The translations under genes and the position numbers were made by a program. Positions 27,501 through 37,100 of a DNA stretch of 64,000 nt are shown piece by piece; positions within the stretch are counted from its first letter, which is position 1, and each line of letters opens with the position of its first letter. This DNA is from Bremerella sp. P1 (GTDB taxonomy: Bacteria > Planctomycetota > Planctomycetia > Pirellulales > Pirellulaceae). Under the pieces are notes generated by a model. The model was not told the DNA's origin. It did no database searches and saw only the letters and a list, made by a program, of their open reading frames with translations. The DNA is taken from positions 248,001 to 312,000 of the forward strand of contig NZ_CP118164.1 in the NCBI RefSeq assembly GCF_028748185.1. Reading direction: 5' to 3'.

Positions 27501-30262
27501 GCATTTTCATTGATCTGCAGCGGTCCGCCCGGAGCGACAGCAACCGGGGCGTCGTTGACGTCGGTCACGTTGATGGTCAGCGTGAACTCATCGTCGAGCA
27601 CCATTCCGACTTCACCCAGGTTTAGGCCGTTGAGGTTGTCGGAAACTTTGATGTACAGCTCGAAGGACGTGGTGCCACCTTCGAAGTCGAGCGAACTCTT
27701 GTCGATAACGGTGATTATGCCGGTCGCGCTATCGATATCAAAGATGCCTTGACCGCTTCCGCCGGTGATTTCAAACAGGAAGGGAGGGTCGTCGGCGTCA
27801 ACGTCGGTGGCGAAGATCGTGGTGACGACCTTACCGTTCGCACTATTTTCTTCGACATCCACTGAAGCTCCACTGGTAATCACAGGAGCTTCGTTAACAT
27901 CGATCACGTCCACGGTGACCGTCTGAGTCACCTTATTCACCGAGCCGACTTCGCCGGTCAGGTTGTCTTCTACCTGGATTTCCAACGTGTACGAGTTGGT
28001 CGTTTCGAAGTCAAAACTAGCGCCCGTCTTCACGGTGACATCGCCAGAACTGCCGTCGATTTCAAACAACGACTGACCCGTTCCACCCACGATGGTGTAA
28101 GTCAGGTCGCCAGGGGCATCGTCGTCGGCATCCTCGTCCGTGGCAGAAATTGGACCGCCATCCACCGTCGTTCCGACGGTGGCGTCTTCTCGAACGCTCA
28201 GCATGAACGGAGTTTGATCGAAGACGGGAGCTTCGTTGACGTCGTTCACCTCAATCGTGATGTTCTGCTTGGTCGTCAAGCCCGCGCCACCCAAACCATC
28301 GCCGCTGCTGTCGGTGACCTGAATCTCGACCGTGAAGGTACTCTTGTCCTCGAAATCTAAATTGGCTGTCTTGCTTACCTGGATTTCGCCGGTGCTCGGG
28401 TCGATGTTGAAGTAGCCTTCGTAGCCTGCATCGATACCGGTGATGGCATAGGTCAATACATCGCCCGATCCGTCTTCAGAATCCGCCGTTACTGAGCCAA
28501 CGGACGTCCCCAAAACCGAGTTTTCGTCGACAAAGAGCGTGCTGGCGTCGATCGTCGGTGAATTATTGCTGAAAACGGTGAATGGCGTTGCGCCCGAACT
28601 GTTACCAGCCGCATCCGTAGCCACGAAGGTGAAGTTGTTTTCTCCCAGTGCCAACGTGATACCGTCGCCCATCACGAAGCTGAAGTCACCCGAGCCGTTG
28701 GCCGTGGTCGTGGCGACGACCGCCGATTTGCTGTCGAGGATTTCAACCTTCGCATTCGGTTCGGTCGTTCCGCTGAACTCAGCGTAGTCGTCTCCGGTGA
28801 GGTTGGGGTTGAGGCTCTTGTTATCCAACACAATTCCGGCGACGTCAGCCGGCGCGAGCGTATCGATCTCGATCGTCAGAATGGATGATGAGGGACCTTC
28901 GTTGCCAGCGGTGTCGGTCGCAGTGGCTGTGATTTGATGTGTACCTTCGGCCAATCCATCATTCACCGTCGGAGTGAACGTCGCCAGACCGCTACCATCA
29001 GCAATGACCGTACTTCCATCAGTGAAGGTCTGGATATTGGAAGAGAAGGTGACGCTAGAACCAGGCTCCGCGATCACCGTAAACGTTGGCGTGGTATCGT
29101 TGGTCAGATCGTCCGAGTCACTGTCGCCCGTGTCGCTACCGGCGACTAGATCGGGTGTGGCTGGGGCAAGAGGAGCGATCGTGTCAAACTCGAATGCCAA
29201 CTGGAATGGCGTAATGCTGGTGTTACCCAGTTCGTCTTCTGTCGTGACTTCCAGCGTGAAGGGACCGTTGTTAAGGACCGTGCCAGAAGCGAGCAGGGAA
29301 TCCAGGTCGACAATGCTTAGCGTGAACGTGATTTCATTGTCGGTTTGGTTCAGGTCCTCAATGGTCCCAACCGTCGCCGGATTGGCCAGGTCGATGCTGC
29401 CGCTGCCACCTACGATGGAAACTTGTGCCGAGACAATCTTGCTGAAGTCGGTGATCGTGCCGCTGATACCAGTCGTGTCGTTGGTGATGTTGTCGGTCGG
29501 CGACAAGCCGGTATCGTCGACGACGGCAGCTTCAACCGCCGGTGCTTCGTTGTCACCGATCAGATCGAGAATGACCGGCGCGCCCCCCATGTTCGATTCA
29601 ACGTAGCCAACTTCGAAGCCATCGATCTGGCCATTCAGGTTGGCGTCGAAGGCAGCGTTGTACTGCGACGTGTTGAAGTCGATACCGTAAACCGATTGGA
29701 AGTAGGCAGCCGTGTTGTGATTGCCAGCACCGCGTGCTTGCAGTTCGGCGGCGACCGCTTGCATGTACTCCGTTTCCGAAACGGAGCCGTCCGCGTCGGT
29801 CGAACCGAATAGCATGACCTCTGCCAGGAACCCACCCGATCCCGAAGTTCCCCCAACTTCGATCGTGAAATTTGATCCTGCCGAAACCTCAAAAAGCACC
29901 ACGCTATCAGTGGTGCCATTGGAGTCGGCCATGGACTGCATCAGTGGTACGTGATTGGCCGGATTATTGCGGTCCGTATCCTGAATGAATACGAGCGGTA
30001 CCGCGGGATCCAGGTCACCGCTGGTGCCCTGAATGCGAAGGGCGACGATGGCCGTGCCGGACGAAGCGTCAACTTCCAGTTGAAGGTCCCGCGTGTCGCC
30101 GGGCGATGCGATTTCGAGATTGTCGACGAAGTCGAGCGTATTCGCGGCGAGCAGATCGCGAATCTCGAGGCTTTCCAATCGCATGCTGCGATTACCGCGA
30201 ATAGCTTTGCGCGGCTTATTGGAAGCGAGAGAGTGTTTACGAACGAGAGTAGTGTTTTTCAT
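21587..30262 (-). CDS. Giant secreted cadherin-repeat protein with cohesin-like/dockerin module and HELGH domain
   Basis: About 2,891 residues. It starts MKNTTLVRKHS, a basic leader with no long hydrophobic core, ending in LESLEIRDLLAAN (LEPR-XLL-like). An EF-hand-like unit at about 210-230 (FDANLNGQIDGFEVG) and two Big-type Ig-like domains follow. Then come roughly ten cadherin-like repeats, each ending in DVNEAPVF or a variant. Toward the C-terminus are two cohesin-like sandwiches; the second (WDSVWVEVWG) leads into paired dockerin-like EF-hands (YDANDDGKIGIADF, FDNNGQVGLSDF). A zincin-like segment HELGHLYGFMS lacks the third His of the usual HExxHxxGxxH. The tail is acidic (DLFADWDFNSDLEG). 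ATG 30262 is preferred to a TTG at 30274. It is probably a calcium-binding surface adhesin or matrix protein. Confidence 0.9.
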   Translation of the reverse strand: MKNTTLVRKHSLASNKPRKAIRGNRSMRLESLEIRDLLAANTLDFVDNLEIASPGDTRDLQLEVDASSGTAIVALRIQGTSGDLDPAVPLVFIQDTDRNNPANHVPLMQSMADSNGTTDSVVLFEVSAGSNFTIEVGGTSGSGGFLAEVMLFGSTDADGSVSETEYMQAVAAELQARGAGNHNTAAYFQSVYGIDFNTSQYNAAFDANLNGQIDGFEVGYVESNMGGAPVILDLIGDNEAPAVEAAVVDDTGLSPTDNITNDTTGISGTITDFSKIVSAQVSIVGGSGSIDLANPATVGTIEDLNQTDNEITFTLSIVDLDSLLASGTVLNNGPFTLEVTTEDELGNTSITPFQLAFEFDTIAPLAPATPDLVAGSDTGDSDSDDLTNDTTPTFTVIAEPGSSVTFSSNIQTFTDGSTVIADGSGLATFTPTVNDGLAEGTHQITATATDTAGNEGPSSSILTIEIDTLAPADVAGIVLDNKSLNPNLTGDDYAEFSGTTEPNAKVEILDSKSAVVATTTANGSGDFSFVMGDGITLALGENNFTFVATDAAGNSSGATPFTVFSNNSPTIDASTLFVDENSVLGTSVGSVTADSEDGSGDVLTYAITGIDAGYEGYFNIDPSTGEIQVSKTANLDFEDKSTFTVEIQVTDSSGDGLGGAGLTTKQNITIEVNDVNEAPVFDQTPFMLSVREDATVGTTVDGGPISATDEDADDDAPGDLTYTIVGGTGQSLFEIDGSSGDVTVKTGASFDFETTNSYTLEIQVEDNLTGEVGSVNKVTQTVTVDVIDVNEAPVITSGASVDVEENSANGKVVTTIFATDVDADDPPFLFEITGGSGQGIFDIDSATGIITVIDKSSLDFEGGTTSFELYIKVSDNLNGLNLGEVGMVLDDEFTLTINVTDVNDAPVAVAPGGPLQINENAAASTEVTVDGMVVANLQDYFTDEDALDTLTFSIIGGNNGAFAISGDNIIVADSSKLDFETPGLDGYTLTILALDDGAVMLGALQDIDINVINLNELPIIPNDKIEFPNISLLDVDDAGDVSSFSLDLGLMDPEGDTLTYSIAKDKDGFFQLNSDGTISLLKALTQGDLGMDGEETFTIEFTFDDDNTLLTDTPGINMGPFDIEITVTDNDAPVFTTPIGDTFQIDENVDGLISVPNGSSLTPSLVLSATDTENDLFTFTLEANASFPNTGLVGLFELVLLDDMGNGDPNDDTYELVVANAAGLTFDNVNSLGGIGGEFDIDLVVTDAVGRSSTKTITIQVNDKNDRPTFMAPAGLNVDEFVETKTGSLGAEQDDVVYTLSGAFADIDAAASLSYNIDAAVITGTSTDVSGAFKIVGGEIQVDMAELLDFEGLTPASITLTITADDNQGEANSTVTGDITIAINPRNELPIYTSPTSAFEVPFVDVDDEFIATPVSLGNISSILTATDPEGDNIEFAQVAMTGTGFEYFSLGTDGTISLIKNVPDEMFVNQERFFTLTFNYSDDNGASLSSDGDLGLDPIELTIRVFQNPPATFDNPGTYDFSVNENTGTGSTGLPAVSATDPEGETVTYSIDDPTGTFDIDPITGQISIIDNTDLNYEANTEITFTVFAIDAVNNMTPESITATINNVNEAVTITNNPGPFSIVEDDINGTAVGTVAFSDLDTTIVDTFTFEIVSGDPDGVFAIDSSGNITIADNSTIDFESTPSYTLEIKVTDNGGPTPGSNLMSDSQKFTVDVGDVNEAPVFTGADFDLPIVDESVLTSTEIGTIGDAFYTKFFSNKAFGFLSQYTDPEGDALELTIANQAAIEALDYVQSISYDSDPTTGGLTITFLHYGVAQDRTPFEVQFNAAEAAGDMLAAATPLNVGVEVTNQSAVDFKLIPVSMPSDPANAFVGLSEGQLPTGLTRVADGQTFTIEIWGTTLVGEDDVTPGNAWIEGFRNVTFNMNFDNTLLSTTNGDVVTPIRVAGSSVVDNGAGTIEEFNAFFGFDQLPLGVDSEGYDGEYVRLGYINFTVNEGVDTSGMSVDDLLTIDLNDVGTVIQLNGADDEDLDPGADANTDADFIPQTEAIQEDVAIAQTVIAYPSIEVVDAVTFTVSTNDSNATILIGPTGSTIGGAEVNGQGGAGIGNITSLTGSVYVVFNGPANAPTSMDIIGSEFILSDISGQNFTPGIPPTPTGDPIIGGSDPANFGLVADVPVGGGATSNVNVAVRDTVIRIGGSPSISLTGNASSGGASFDSSLTGFEIMEGFADISSVIASPLSLTSERNDLAGSDLQSTGAETSTLVSNVAGTAYTLTFDISRLIDGVFTVDGTAINASILYDSTIVLEAGGGVPLQGTIFAKDGQPLEDGSGVFVTVNKDRTSTDANGQVAELPDNADWVSEWDSVWVEVWGNTADAAGVYGGSLDLAYNTDLFTATEIEYASSMNVNRTGIIDDSAGTITGLGSQTEMGDLGNGSFVLLGRVKLESLPNDGIDVSVGGDLDAESLGLVASNTKVMLTSIGMVSPDLIDTADVDVWAVAYDANDDGKIGIADFNAFISAYGKSTLTADSAMKAALDFDNNGQVGLSDFSAFIANYGKSKQNAGSIVYPETFTQMWVGKGVELSGPDSLQVVFDKAVADWQEALGWEEPIDVKLVVQDFGDAQLGEAELLGLDENGLPQFGILTLDDDGAGLGWSSDLEGGPAEGQYDLYTVILHELGHLYGFMSNYAGFDDNVVIDHEGNRLFIGADFVAVLDDYAHHLDSTEHMGDVMNATLDPGQRKLISALDVQILETAYASATAGQTVSGGSAALHAEVTTESFVEETIVPVETQSPVSFVFDNVVDVESVSGRTGYEAAIAPTVYNELIRNGVRVTTSSSSEVQQQIEEVDSAVATLVVDDSSLLLADSVEDGEYFATEDDSTNVDDLFADWDFNSDLEG

Positions 30263-31088
30263 ACTTTGCACCAACGGCCAATCAAAGTTCCCGGGGAATG
30301 GTCGGTTTGCAGTCTTAAGTGGAGAGTGGGGTTTACGAAGACTAGGGAGAAGGGGGTGAGCCTAGCCTTGAGACTCCGTGTTCTGAACAGACAGTCCACC
30401 TGGATTAGAGAGGAATGCTCGGATCAGGTAGTTCCATTAAAATCAGGGGTTGTATCAAATTCAATGAATTACCAGCATTCTAATTGCCCATTCTCGCCAT
30501 TTTGCCCATGCAACGCGTCAATTCCGAGCTAAGCGTTACGCTCTGTGGCTAAAAGAGGGCCTCCAGATCCACCCAATACTCTCTGCAACGACTTATTATT
30601 TCTGGGTTTACATCGCATTGCCGGCTCTCTCAGCCAGCCGTGACGGCAAAATAGGATACACAGGACAGATAGAGCCTTTGTCAGTTATAGCGACTTTACT
30701 GCCAAGTTGTTGCGCTTATGCCGTTGGACGGGGATACCCACACTCGCCAAGCCACACGATCAGCAAGGTTGTGCAGGTCATCAGCAATACCGCGAGTTGC
30801 CTAACCAGCCGCAACGGCGTCCTGGCTTCCCCAAAGAGGCGACTTCAAGATGGGCAGTCTGCGTCAACTTTTCCAGCCAATAAGAAGTAAACCTAGTGAT
30901 ATCCGGTACTTCCGTCAAACTTTTGATGGCCAGGAAACCGAATCCAATACGGACAACGCATCCGTTCAATTTCACACGGATATTGCCAACATCGCGAAAG
31001 ATCGTTGCCAACGGAATTCACGACACGTTGTACTTCACCCGCTTCCCAAACGCTTTGCGTCGGGAATTGAGTACAAGGAATGGGAAAC
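30263..31088. other. Long intergenic region upstream of divergent giant protein and porin genes
   Basis: 826 bases without a convincing gene. Short open frames are present, but none has a family signature or codon bias like its neighbours. It should hold the promoters of the cadherin gene (minus) and the porin (plus). An A/T-rich stretch near 30,420-30,480 is the best place for a promoter of the giant gene. I found no strong hairpin or repeat. Confidence 0.5.
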
Positions 31089-32450
31089 ATGCTCCGTCGC
31101 CTGACGACTGCCACCCTGGCAATCGGCGGCCTGATCGTAGGCCTCAACACAACTCAGCTCCCTGCTCAGGACTTCTTCCAATCCGAGGTCCAGAACACTG
31201 AGCTAGAAGTTGTTCCCGTTCTGTATGCGGAGTCGACCGCGAATGAAGCGGCTGCTACCCAAGCGATCGAAATGCAACTAACCAACTGCGATAGCTGCGA
31301 GAAGGGCTTTTGCGGAACATGCTGGGACCAATGCTGCTCGGGAGACTGGTTCGTTGATGGCTGGCTCGAGCAGGGATACACCGCAAACACCGACCATCCT
31401 GGCAGTAACTTCAATGGCCCTTTGGGCTTCAACGATCGTGCTGACGACTATCAACTCAACCAGATCTACCTAACCTTCGGAAAGAACGTCAACGAGGATT
31501 GCTGCAGCTGGGACTTCGGCGGCCGAGTCGACGTGCTTTACGGAACGGACTACTTCTGGGTGGAATCGAACGGCCTGGAACGAGAGCGTGATGGCTCCCG
31601 CAAATGGAACGGCCAAGGGCCGCGAGATGGCGATACGCGAGCCCTCAACGGCTTGGCACTTCCCCAGTTCTACGCCGAGACCTTCATCCCGGTTGGTTCC
31701 GGCTTGAAGGCCAAGTTCGGGCACTTTTACTCGCTGCTGGGCTACGAAACGGTGCCTGCTCCTGAGAACTTCTTCTACTCGCACAGCTATAGCTACGTTT
31801 ACGGTAACCCCAAGACTCACACGGGCTTTGTAACTTCGTATAGCCCGACCGACCGCCTTTCCATCCAAGCGGGTATAACCAACGGTTGGGACAACTTTGA
31901 GAATATCAACGGGGCTTATGGTTTTCTGCTGGGTACGAGCTGGTCCAATGGCGTTTCCGGAATATCGTACGCCATGCATACCGGCAGCGAAGATCCAACC
32001 GGCAACCAGAACCGTTACACGCACACGATTGCTTACACTCGTAAGCTCGGCTGCAATTGGGATTACGCCTTGGTACACGACTATGGCGTTCAGAACGATG
32101 CGTTCCTGAACAGTTCGTTTGCCGCAGAGGAAGCCCAGTTCTACAGCTTTACAAACTACCTCTACTATCGCTGGAGCGATCAGCTCTCGTTTGGTGGTCG
32201 TTTCGAATGGTTTTGTGACGAAGACAACTGGCGTATTCAACAGGTTCCTGTCGAAGTGTTGTTTTCTGGCCGCAACTACTATGACATCACCTTGGGAGCC
32301 AACTGGAAGCCTTGCGACCACGTCCTCATTCGTCCGGAAGCACGGTACGACTGGTCTGATCTCAACCCGCTTGGCACGGACGGTGTCTTCAACGACTTCA
32401 TGAAAGACGACATGTACACCTTCTCAGTGGATGTCATCTTGTTCTTCTAA
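31089..32450 (+). CDS. Outer-membrane beta-barrel porin with Cys-rich N-terminus (copy 1)
   Basis: About 453 residues. The signal peptide is MLRRLTTATLAIGGLIVGLN and onward to LPAQ. A Cys-rich patch follows (NCDSCEKGFCGTCWDQCC, eight Cys). The rest is alternating beta-strand sequence ending DVILFF, with the aromatic end typical of barrel proteins. It looks like the BBP2/OmpL-type barrel family of planctomycetes. ATG 31089 is chosen because AAGGA lies nine bases upstream; the ATG at 31080 would overlap it. It is paralogous to the next gene, sharing WFVDGWLEQGYT, GGRVDVLYGTDYFW, PENFFYSHSY and AMHTGSEDPTG. Probable role: uptake of small solutes through the outer membrane. Confidence 0.85.
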   Translation: MLRRLTTATLAIGGLIVGLNTTQLPAQDFFQSEVQNTELEVVPVLYAESTANEAAATQAIEMQLTNCDSCEKGFCGTCWDQCCSGDWFVDGWLEQGYTANTDHPGSNFNGPLGFNDRADDYQLNQIYLTFGKNVNEDCCSWDFGGRVDVLYGTDYFWVESNGLERERDGSRKWNGQGPRDGDTRALNGLALPQFYAETFIPVGSGLKAKFGHFYSLLGYETVPAPENFFYSHSYSYVYGNPKTHTGFVTSYSPTDRLSIQAGITNGWDNFENINGAYGFLLGTSWSNGVSGISYAMHTGSEDPTGNQNRYTHTIAYTRKLGCNWDYALVHDYGVQNDAFLNSSFAAEEAQFYSFTNYLYYRWSDQLSFGGRFEWFCDEDNWRIQQVPVEVLFSGRNYYDITLGANWKPCDHVLIRPEARYDWSDLNPLGTDGVFNDFMKDDMYTFSVDVILFF

Positions 32451-32451
32451 A

Positions 32452-32470
32452 CCTGAGGCCAAGCCTCAGG
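32452..32470 (+). terminator. Hairpin after porin 1
   Basis: CCTGAGGC-caa-GCCTCAGG, perfect 8-base stem directly after the stop. No T run follows, so it may slow or process the transcript between the two porins instead of ending it. Confidence 0.5.
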
Positions 32471-32546
32471 CAAACAGGGCATTCGCCATGGATGCCAGCA
32501 GCGACGCTGCTACTGCTGGCACAATAATCGCGCAAATCGATTCAAT

Positions 32547-32591
32547 TCGTATCAACTGGGCGGGTCGGGAATTCCGATACGACTGATACGA
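32547..32591. promoter_or_regulatory. Possible operator upstream of porin 2
   Basis: TCGTATCA (32547-32554) is the exact inverse of TGATACGA (32584-32591), and GATACGA also occurs at 32576-32582, giving two direct copies and one inverted copy within 45 bases, about 55 bases before the porin ATG. This spacing fits a regulator-binding site. No protein is known to me that binds it. Confidence 0.35.
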
Positions 32592-32646
32592 TTTGTAGAA
32601 TCGCCCCTGAAAGGTTTGCGCGGCCCCCTGGCCGGCATTAGCAGCC

Positions 32647-34047
32647 ATGAAAAGCACTTATATTAACAAGATCGTCGCCTGCACTTGCCTGATCGGAGCT
32701 GTCCTGGCTTCCCCCGTGTTTGCCCAAACAAGCACTACGGAACCAGTTCTGCGCGCCGGCAGCCAAGTCGAGCAAGCGTCGGCTCTCATGCCAGCATCCC
32801 TGGTCTCGTTAGAAGCGGGCGAGATGATGGTAGAGCCTTCTAGTTCTTGCTGCGGGGGCTCCGGCTGTGTTGAATGTGCTGGCGTCTGCGCGGCGCCATG
32901 CTGGAACCTGTGCGATCAGTGGTTCTTCAATGGCTGGTTAGAACAAGGCTTCACAGGTAATCCCAATGCTGATGGCGGCCTTATTGGCCCCGCCGGTACC
33001 AACGGCCCCCTGATTTTCAATGATCAGGCCAACGAGTACATGATGAATCAGCTTTACCTGTCGTTCGGACGAGAAGTTCGTCAGGATGCCTGTTCATGGG
33101 ACCTCGGCGGCCGCGTCGATGTGCTCTATGGAACCGACTACTACTTCATTCAGGCAACCGGCCTGGAAACGTACGACGACAACTCTCAAAAGTGGAATAG
33201 TAGCACCGGTCCACGTAACGCTGGCAACGCCGGCTTGTACGGTATCGCTCTGCCACAGTTCTACCTGGAAGCCAACGTGCCGTGGGGAAATGGCCTGAAT
33301 CTGAAAGCAGGTCACTTCTATACCATCATGGGTTACGAGTCGGTGATGGCTCCTGAGAACTTCTTCTACACGCATTCTTACATGATGCAGTACGGAGAAC
33401 CATTCACGCACACCGGTATCCTGGCGAGCTACCCAACCTCTTCCTGCATGACCTGGTACGGTGGTATTACCCGTGGCTGGAACACATTCGAGCAACCCAA
33501 CGGCCAAGTCGGCTTCCTGGGTGGTTTCCGCTGGGTGAGCCCCCACGAGGCGACCAAGTTGAGCTTCACGCTGCATACCGGAAGTGAAGACCCAACCGGC
33601 CAGAACAATCGCACCACCTACAGCCTGGTCTTCCAGCAACGGATCAACGATTGCTGGACCTATGTGCTGGAGCACAACTTGGGCGTCGAAGAAAACGCTC
33701 GCCTGAACACCTCGAACGATCTAGCCCAGGCAACCTGGTTTGGCATCTCGAACTACTTGTACTACACCGTCGATCCATGCCTGGACTTGGGCATTCGCTT
33801 CGAGTGGTTCGACGATCGCGACAACGCCCGAGTCTTCGGTCTGCCGAATGACAACATCACCAGCGGCGGCGATTACTACGAGGTCACGCTGGGTGCCAAC
33901 TATCATCCGAACTCCTGGTTCATCCTGCGACCGGAAGCCCGTTGGGACTATAGCGACTTGTCCGCTCCAGGCATCAACGGTGCTTATGACAACGGCACGT
34001 CCAAGAACCAGTTCACGATCGGCTTCGACGTGATCACGATCTTCTAA
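32647..34047 (+). CDS. Outer-membrane beta-barrel porin with Cys-rich N-terminus (copy 2)
   Basis: 466 residues. The signal peptide is MKSTYINKIVACTCLIGAVL to VFAQ. A Cys-rich patch follows (SSCCGGSGCVECAGVCAAPC, then WNLC), then a barrel with WFFNGWLEQGFT, GGRVDVLYGTDYYF, PENFFYTHSYMMQYG, TLHTGSEDPTGQNN and terminal DVITIF. The shared blocks with the preceding gene show a tandem duplication. The 196-base gap holds a hairpin and a possible operator, so the two copies may be separately controlled. The Cys patch could form disulfides with the planctomycete cell wall. Confidence 0.87.
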   Translation: MKSTYINKIVACTCLIGAVLASPVFAQTSTTEPVLRAGSQVEQASALMPASLVSLEAGEMMVEPSSSCCGGSGCVECAGVCAAPCWNLCDQWFFNGWLEQGFTGNPNADGGLIGPAGTNGPLIFNDQANEYMMNQLYLSFGREVRQDACSWDLGGRVDVLYGTDYYFIQATGLETYDDNSQKWNSSTGPRNAGNAGLYGIALPQFYLEANVPWGNGLNLKAGHFYTIMGYESVMAPENFFYTHSYMMQYGEPFTHTGILASYPTSSCMTWYGGITRGWNTFEQPNGQVGFLGGFRWVSPHEATKLSFTLHTGSEDPTGQNNRTTYSLVFQQRINDCWTYVLEHNLGVEENARLNTSNDLAQATWFGISNYLYYTVDPCLDLGIRFEWFDDRDNARVFGLPNDNITSGGDYYEVTLGANYHPNSWFILRPEARWDYSDLSAPGINGAYDNGTSKNQFTIGFDVITIF

Positions 34048-34112
34048 TCAAGCTCACCACGAGTGACGGTGCCGCCGAGGTAAGAGCCTGGCGGCGTCAT
34101 GCTTGAACTGGC

Positions 34113-37100
34113 TTAGTCTTCTTCGCTGCCGAAAAATTGATCGACAGCCGAAACGTAGAAGCTCTCTTCAAACGTGTCCTGATCCCAATCGATCAGTCGC
34201 TCGCCTGGCAGGATGGTCGCGCTCATCAGGCCCTCGGCCGAATGCTCTAGACCAGCAACGTGTCCCAACTCGTGCAAGAGGACCGACAGAAGGTCGACCT
34301 TGCCGGAAGCCGCGGAAGTGCTCGATGCGAGCAAACGGCCGCTCTGGCTATCCAAGCTGAATTCAGACGAATCAAGCGGAGTCGAATCGACGAACCAGCC
34401 CCAACCGGCTGCGTCATGATCGAGATAGATCGTGTTTCCGATCGTCGACGCTAACTGACTACCTGGCAAGTCGACGATTTGAATGGTCACGGCGTTCGTG
34501 TCGCTGGTGATACTGGAGTTAATCACCACAGGCGGCAGGGCAGTGGTGATTACGTCAACGTCTTCGGCCAAGAGAGAATCTGCACCGCCAGCAGCGTTGA
34601 CATTCGATACGAGAATCGAGTTGCTCATCGCCGCCTGGAGCAATGCCGGAGACCAAACGAACCCGTTACTCACGCCGTCATAGGTATCACCAAAGGCCGT
34701 CTGGAAAAACGAGAACCCGCTCCCCAAAACATCGCCTGTCAAATCGAAGTCAATGAACGAATTGGAATTGCTATTTCCGACGGTGCTGATAAATACGCTG
34801 AAATCGGCGATGCCAACACGGCCATCGTCATTCAAGTCGTAAACCATCGGCAGCAAATGCACCGGAAGGTCCACGTCTGTTGTGGGGCTACCAATCACAC
34901 CAACGCCATCGACGGTCAACGACGCGCCTGTCATCGACGTGAGGAAGCTACTGAAATCGATCCCCAGTGTTCCACCAACCACAGGAGCATCCAGTCCATT
35001 GGCAACCGGCGTGAACAGAATCCTTCCCAGGCGGATACGCTCCCCTGAGTTCAAACTTACGCCTGTGGATGATACGCTGATCGTCGCAGTACCCGAACCA
35101 TTGTTTACGCCGGAACCCGACTCGGATGTGAAACCAGTATCAAAAACAATCGAGCTTGCTTGATACATGGATGGATCAAAGTTCAAAGTCGTCGAAGCGG
35201 CCGTGATGGTATCGCCGCCGGTACCATCAGGCGTGACCCAGACTTCCACCCAGAACGAATCCCATTCGCCAATTACTTCATCACTTTGCGGTCGGCTATC
35301 GACGATACTGTCGCCGCCGGTATCCGTCGCATCCTGCACCGCCGAGATCGTGAAGTTGGAAACATCACGCACGTCGACCGTGACCGTGGCAGTCGACTCC
35401 ATGCCATCGTCATCGATCGTGTAAGTAAACGTATCGGTACCAGTAAAGTTCGCCGCCGGCGTATACTGCACGTTGTCACCAGCCACCACAACCGTTCCGC
35501 CGGCTGCCGTGGCGTTGGATGCCAGGGTAATCAATACCGAAGAGTTCTCTTCGCCAGGGGCTCCCTTATCATCGTTCTTAAGAACCGGCAGGAGCGTGGC
35601 CGTATCTCGATCGGCCAGGAATACATCGTCGAATGCTTCGGGTTCGTCATTGACCGGAGCCACGGTCAGGACCACCGTGGCAGGCGTACCGAAGAGCCCG
35701 AAATTGTTCGCCACGTTGTACTGAAACGAAACGGTCCCGTTGAAATCTGCAGGGGGCGTAAACGTGACGTCGCCTGTCGCATGATCGACGGTCAGTTCAC
35801 CCACCGCTGGCTGAGACAAGAAGTTCAGCGTTCCGGGATCGAGCGAAGTTCCGGAATCGGTATCATTTGCCAACGGATTGAAGGTCACCGATTCGTCTTC
35901 ATTCAAGCCGACAGAATCCTGGTTCAATACCGGACGATTTGCCACGGTGACTTGAATCACCTGGTAGTCAAGCGAGCCTGTGATGATTTCGCCACCCAGG
36001 TCATTCGATACAGCCACGACAATGTTGTAGACGCCCGGCGTCAGTCCAGCACTCGCGTTGATTTGAAGCAAACCCGTGGAGCTATCGACCGAATAAACGA
36101 GCCCGTTAGGAGCGGTGGCAGGGATGTAGTGCTGTTGCGGATCGAAGTCGGACTCGTCGTAGAAAATCAGATCATCCCCATCCAGATTGGTAGCATTCAT
36201 CTGAAACGAATAGCTACCACCGGGAGTCATGGTGACATCAGGAATGAACGACAGAAAAGGATTCGAGCTGTAGTTGGCGTTGGGTGCGTACGTAACGTCA
36301 AACGACCGACTTAGTGTGTTGCCTTGCCCATCGGATACCGTAACGGTAATGGACTCCGTCCCCGATGCCCCATCAGGAATCTTCAATCGCAGGACACCAT
36401 TCTCCATGTCGATAAAGGTTGTCACCTCGTCCATGACGACATTCCACTGAGGCGTCGTGCCCGAACCGGTGTAGGTACCGCTGATCGATTCGCGGACGAC
36501 TTCCCCTTCGGTCAGAAATCCAAAGACGCTGTGCTGGAAATCTAAGTGCGGGGCAATCCCTTCCATGATGAAGAACTGCGAGTTGTTGCTATCGTCCACC
36601 GACTTGGCATACGACAAGATGCCGGTGCCGTTATGCCGCAGGTTGGGATTGTATTGATCGTCGAAGTTCGGGAGAGACGATCCGCCCGTTCCGTTTCCAT
36701 TCGGATCACCACCTTGTATCACAAAGCTTTCGTAAACTCGGTGAAACGTGATACCATCGTAGAAGCCACTTTCGGCCAGTTCGATGATTCGTGAAGTTGC
36801 CCGTCCGGCTTCCTTCTCGAACAGGTAAAACTCCATCGTCCCGTATCGGCTCGTGTAGATCCGCAGGCTTTTGTTGCCCTGCATCACCGTAGCGATAACG
36901 TCTCCTGACGAAGACGTCACGGTGTACGTCAACGGCTCGCCGGACGGAGAGTAGCCATCCAAGGCGATATGATACGACTGCCCCGAGATCAGCCCGGTTT
37001 GATCAGGGATCTCTTCAAAGTACAAGGGCTCGCCCTGGGGGATGGTGACGCCGGTGTAATCGAGAAGCTCTTCGATTTCGAGCACACCAACAACTCGCGT

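Noticed and set aside
23966-27625. Very long plus-strand open frame (1,219 codons) opposite the giant cadherin gene
   Set aside because: It is exactly antisense to repeated cadherin domains, has no family signature and reads as biased low-complexity sequence, as expected from codon bias on the other strand.
30600-31104. Small frames in the 826-base gap before porin 1
   Set aside because: They are short, have no ribosome-binding site or domain, and overlap each other on both strands.
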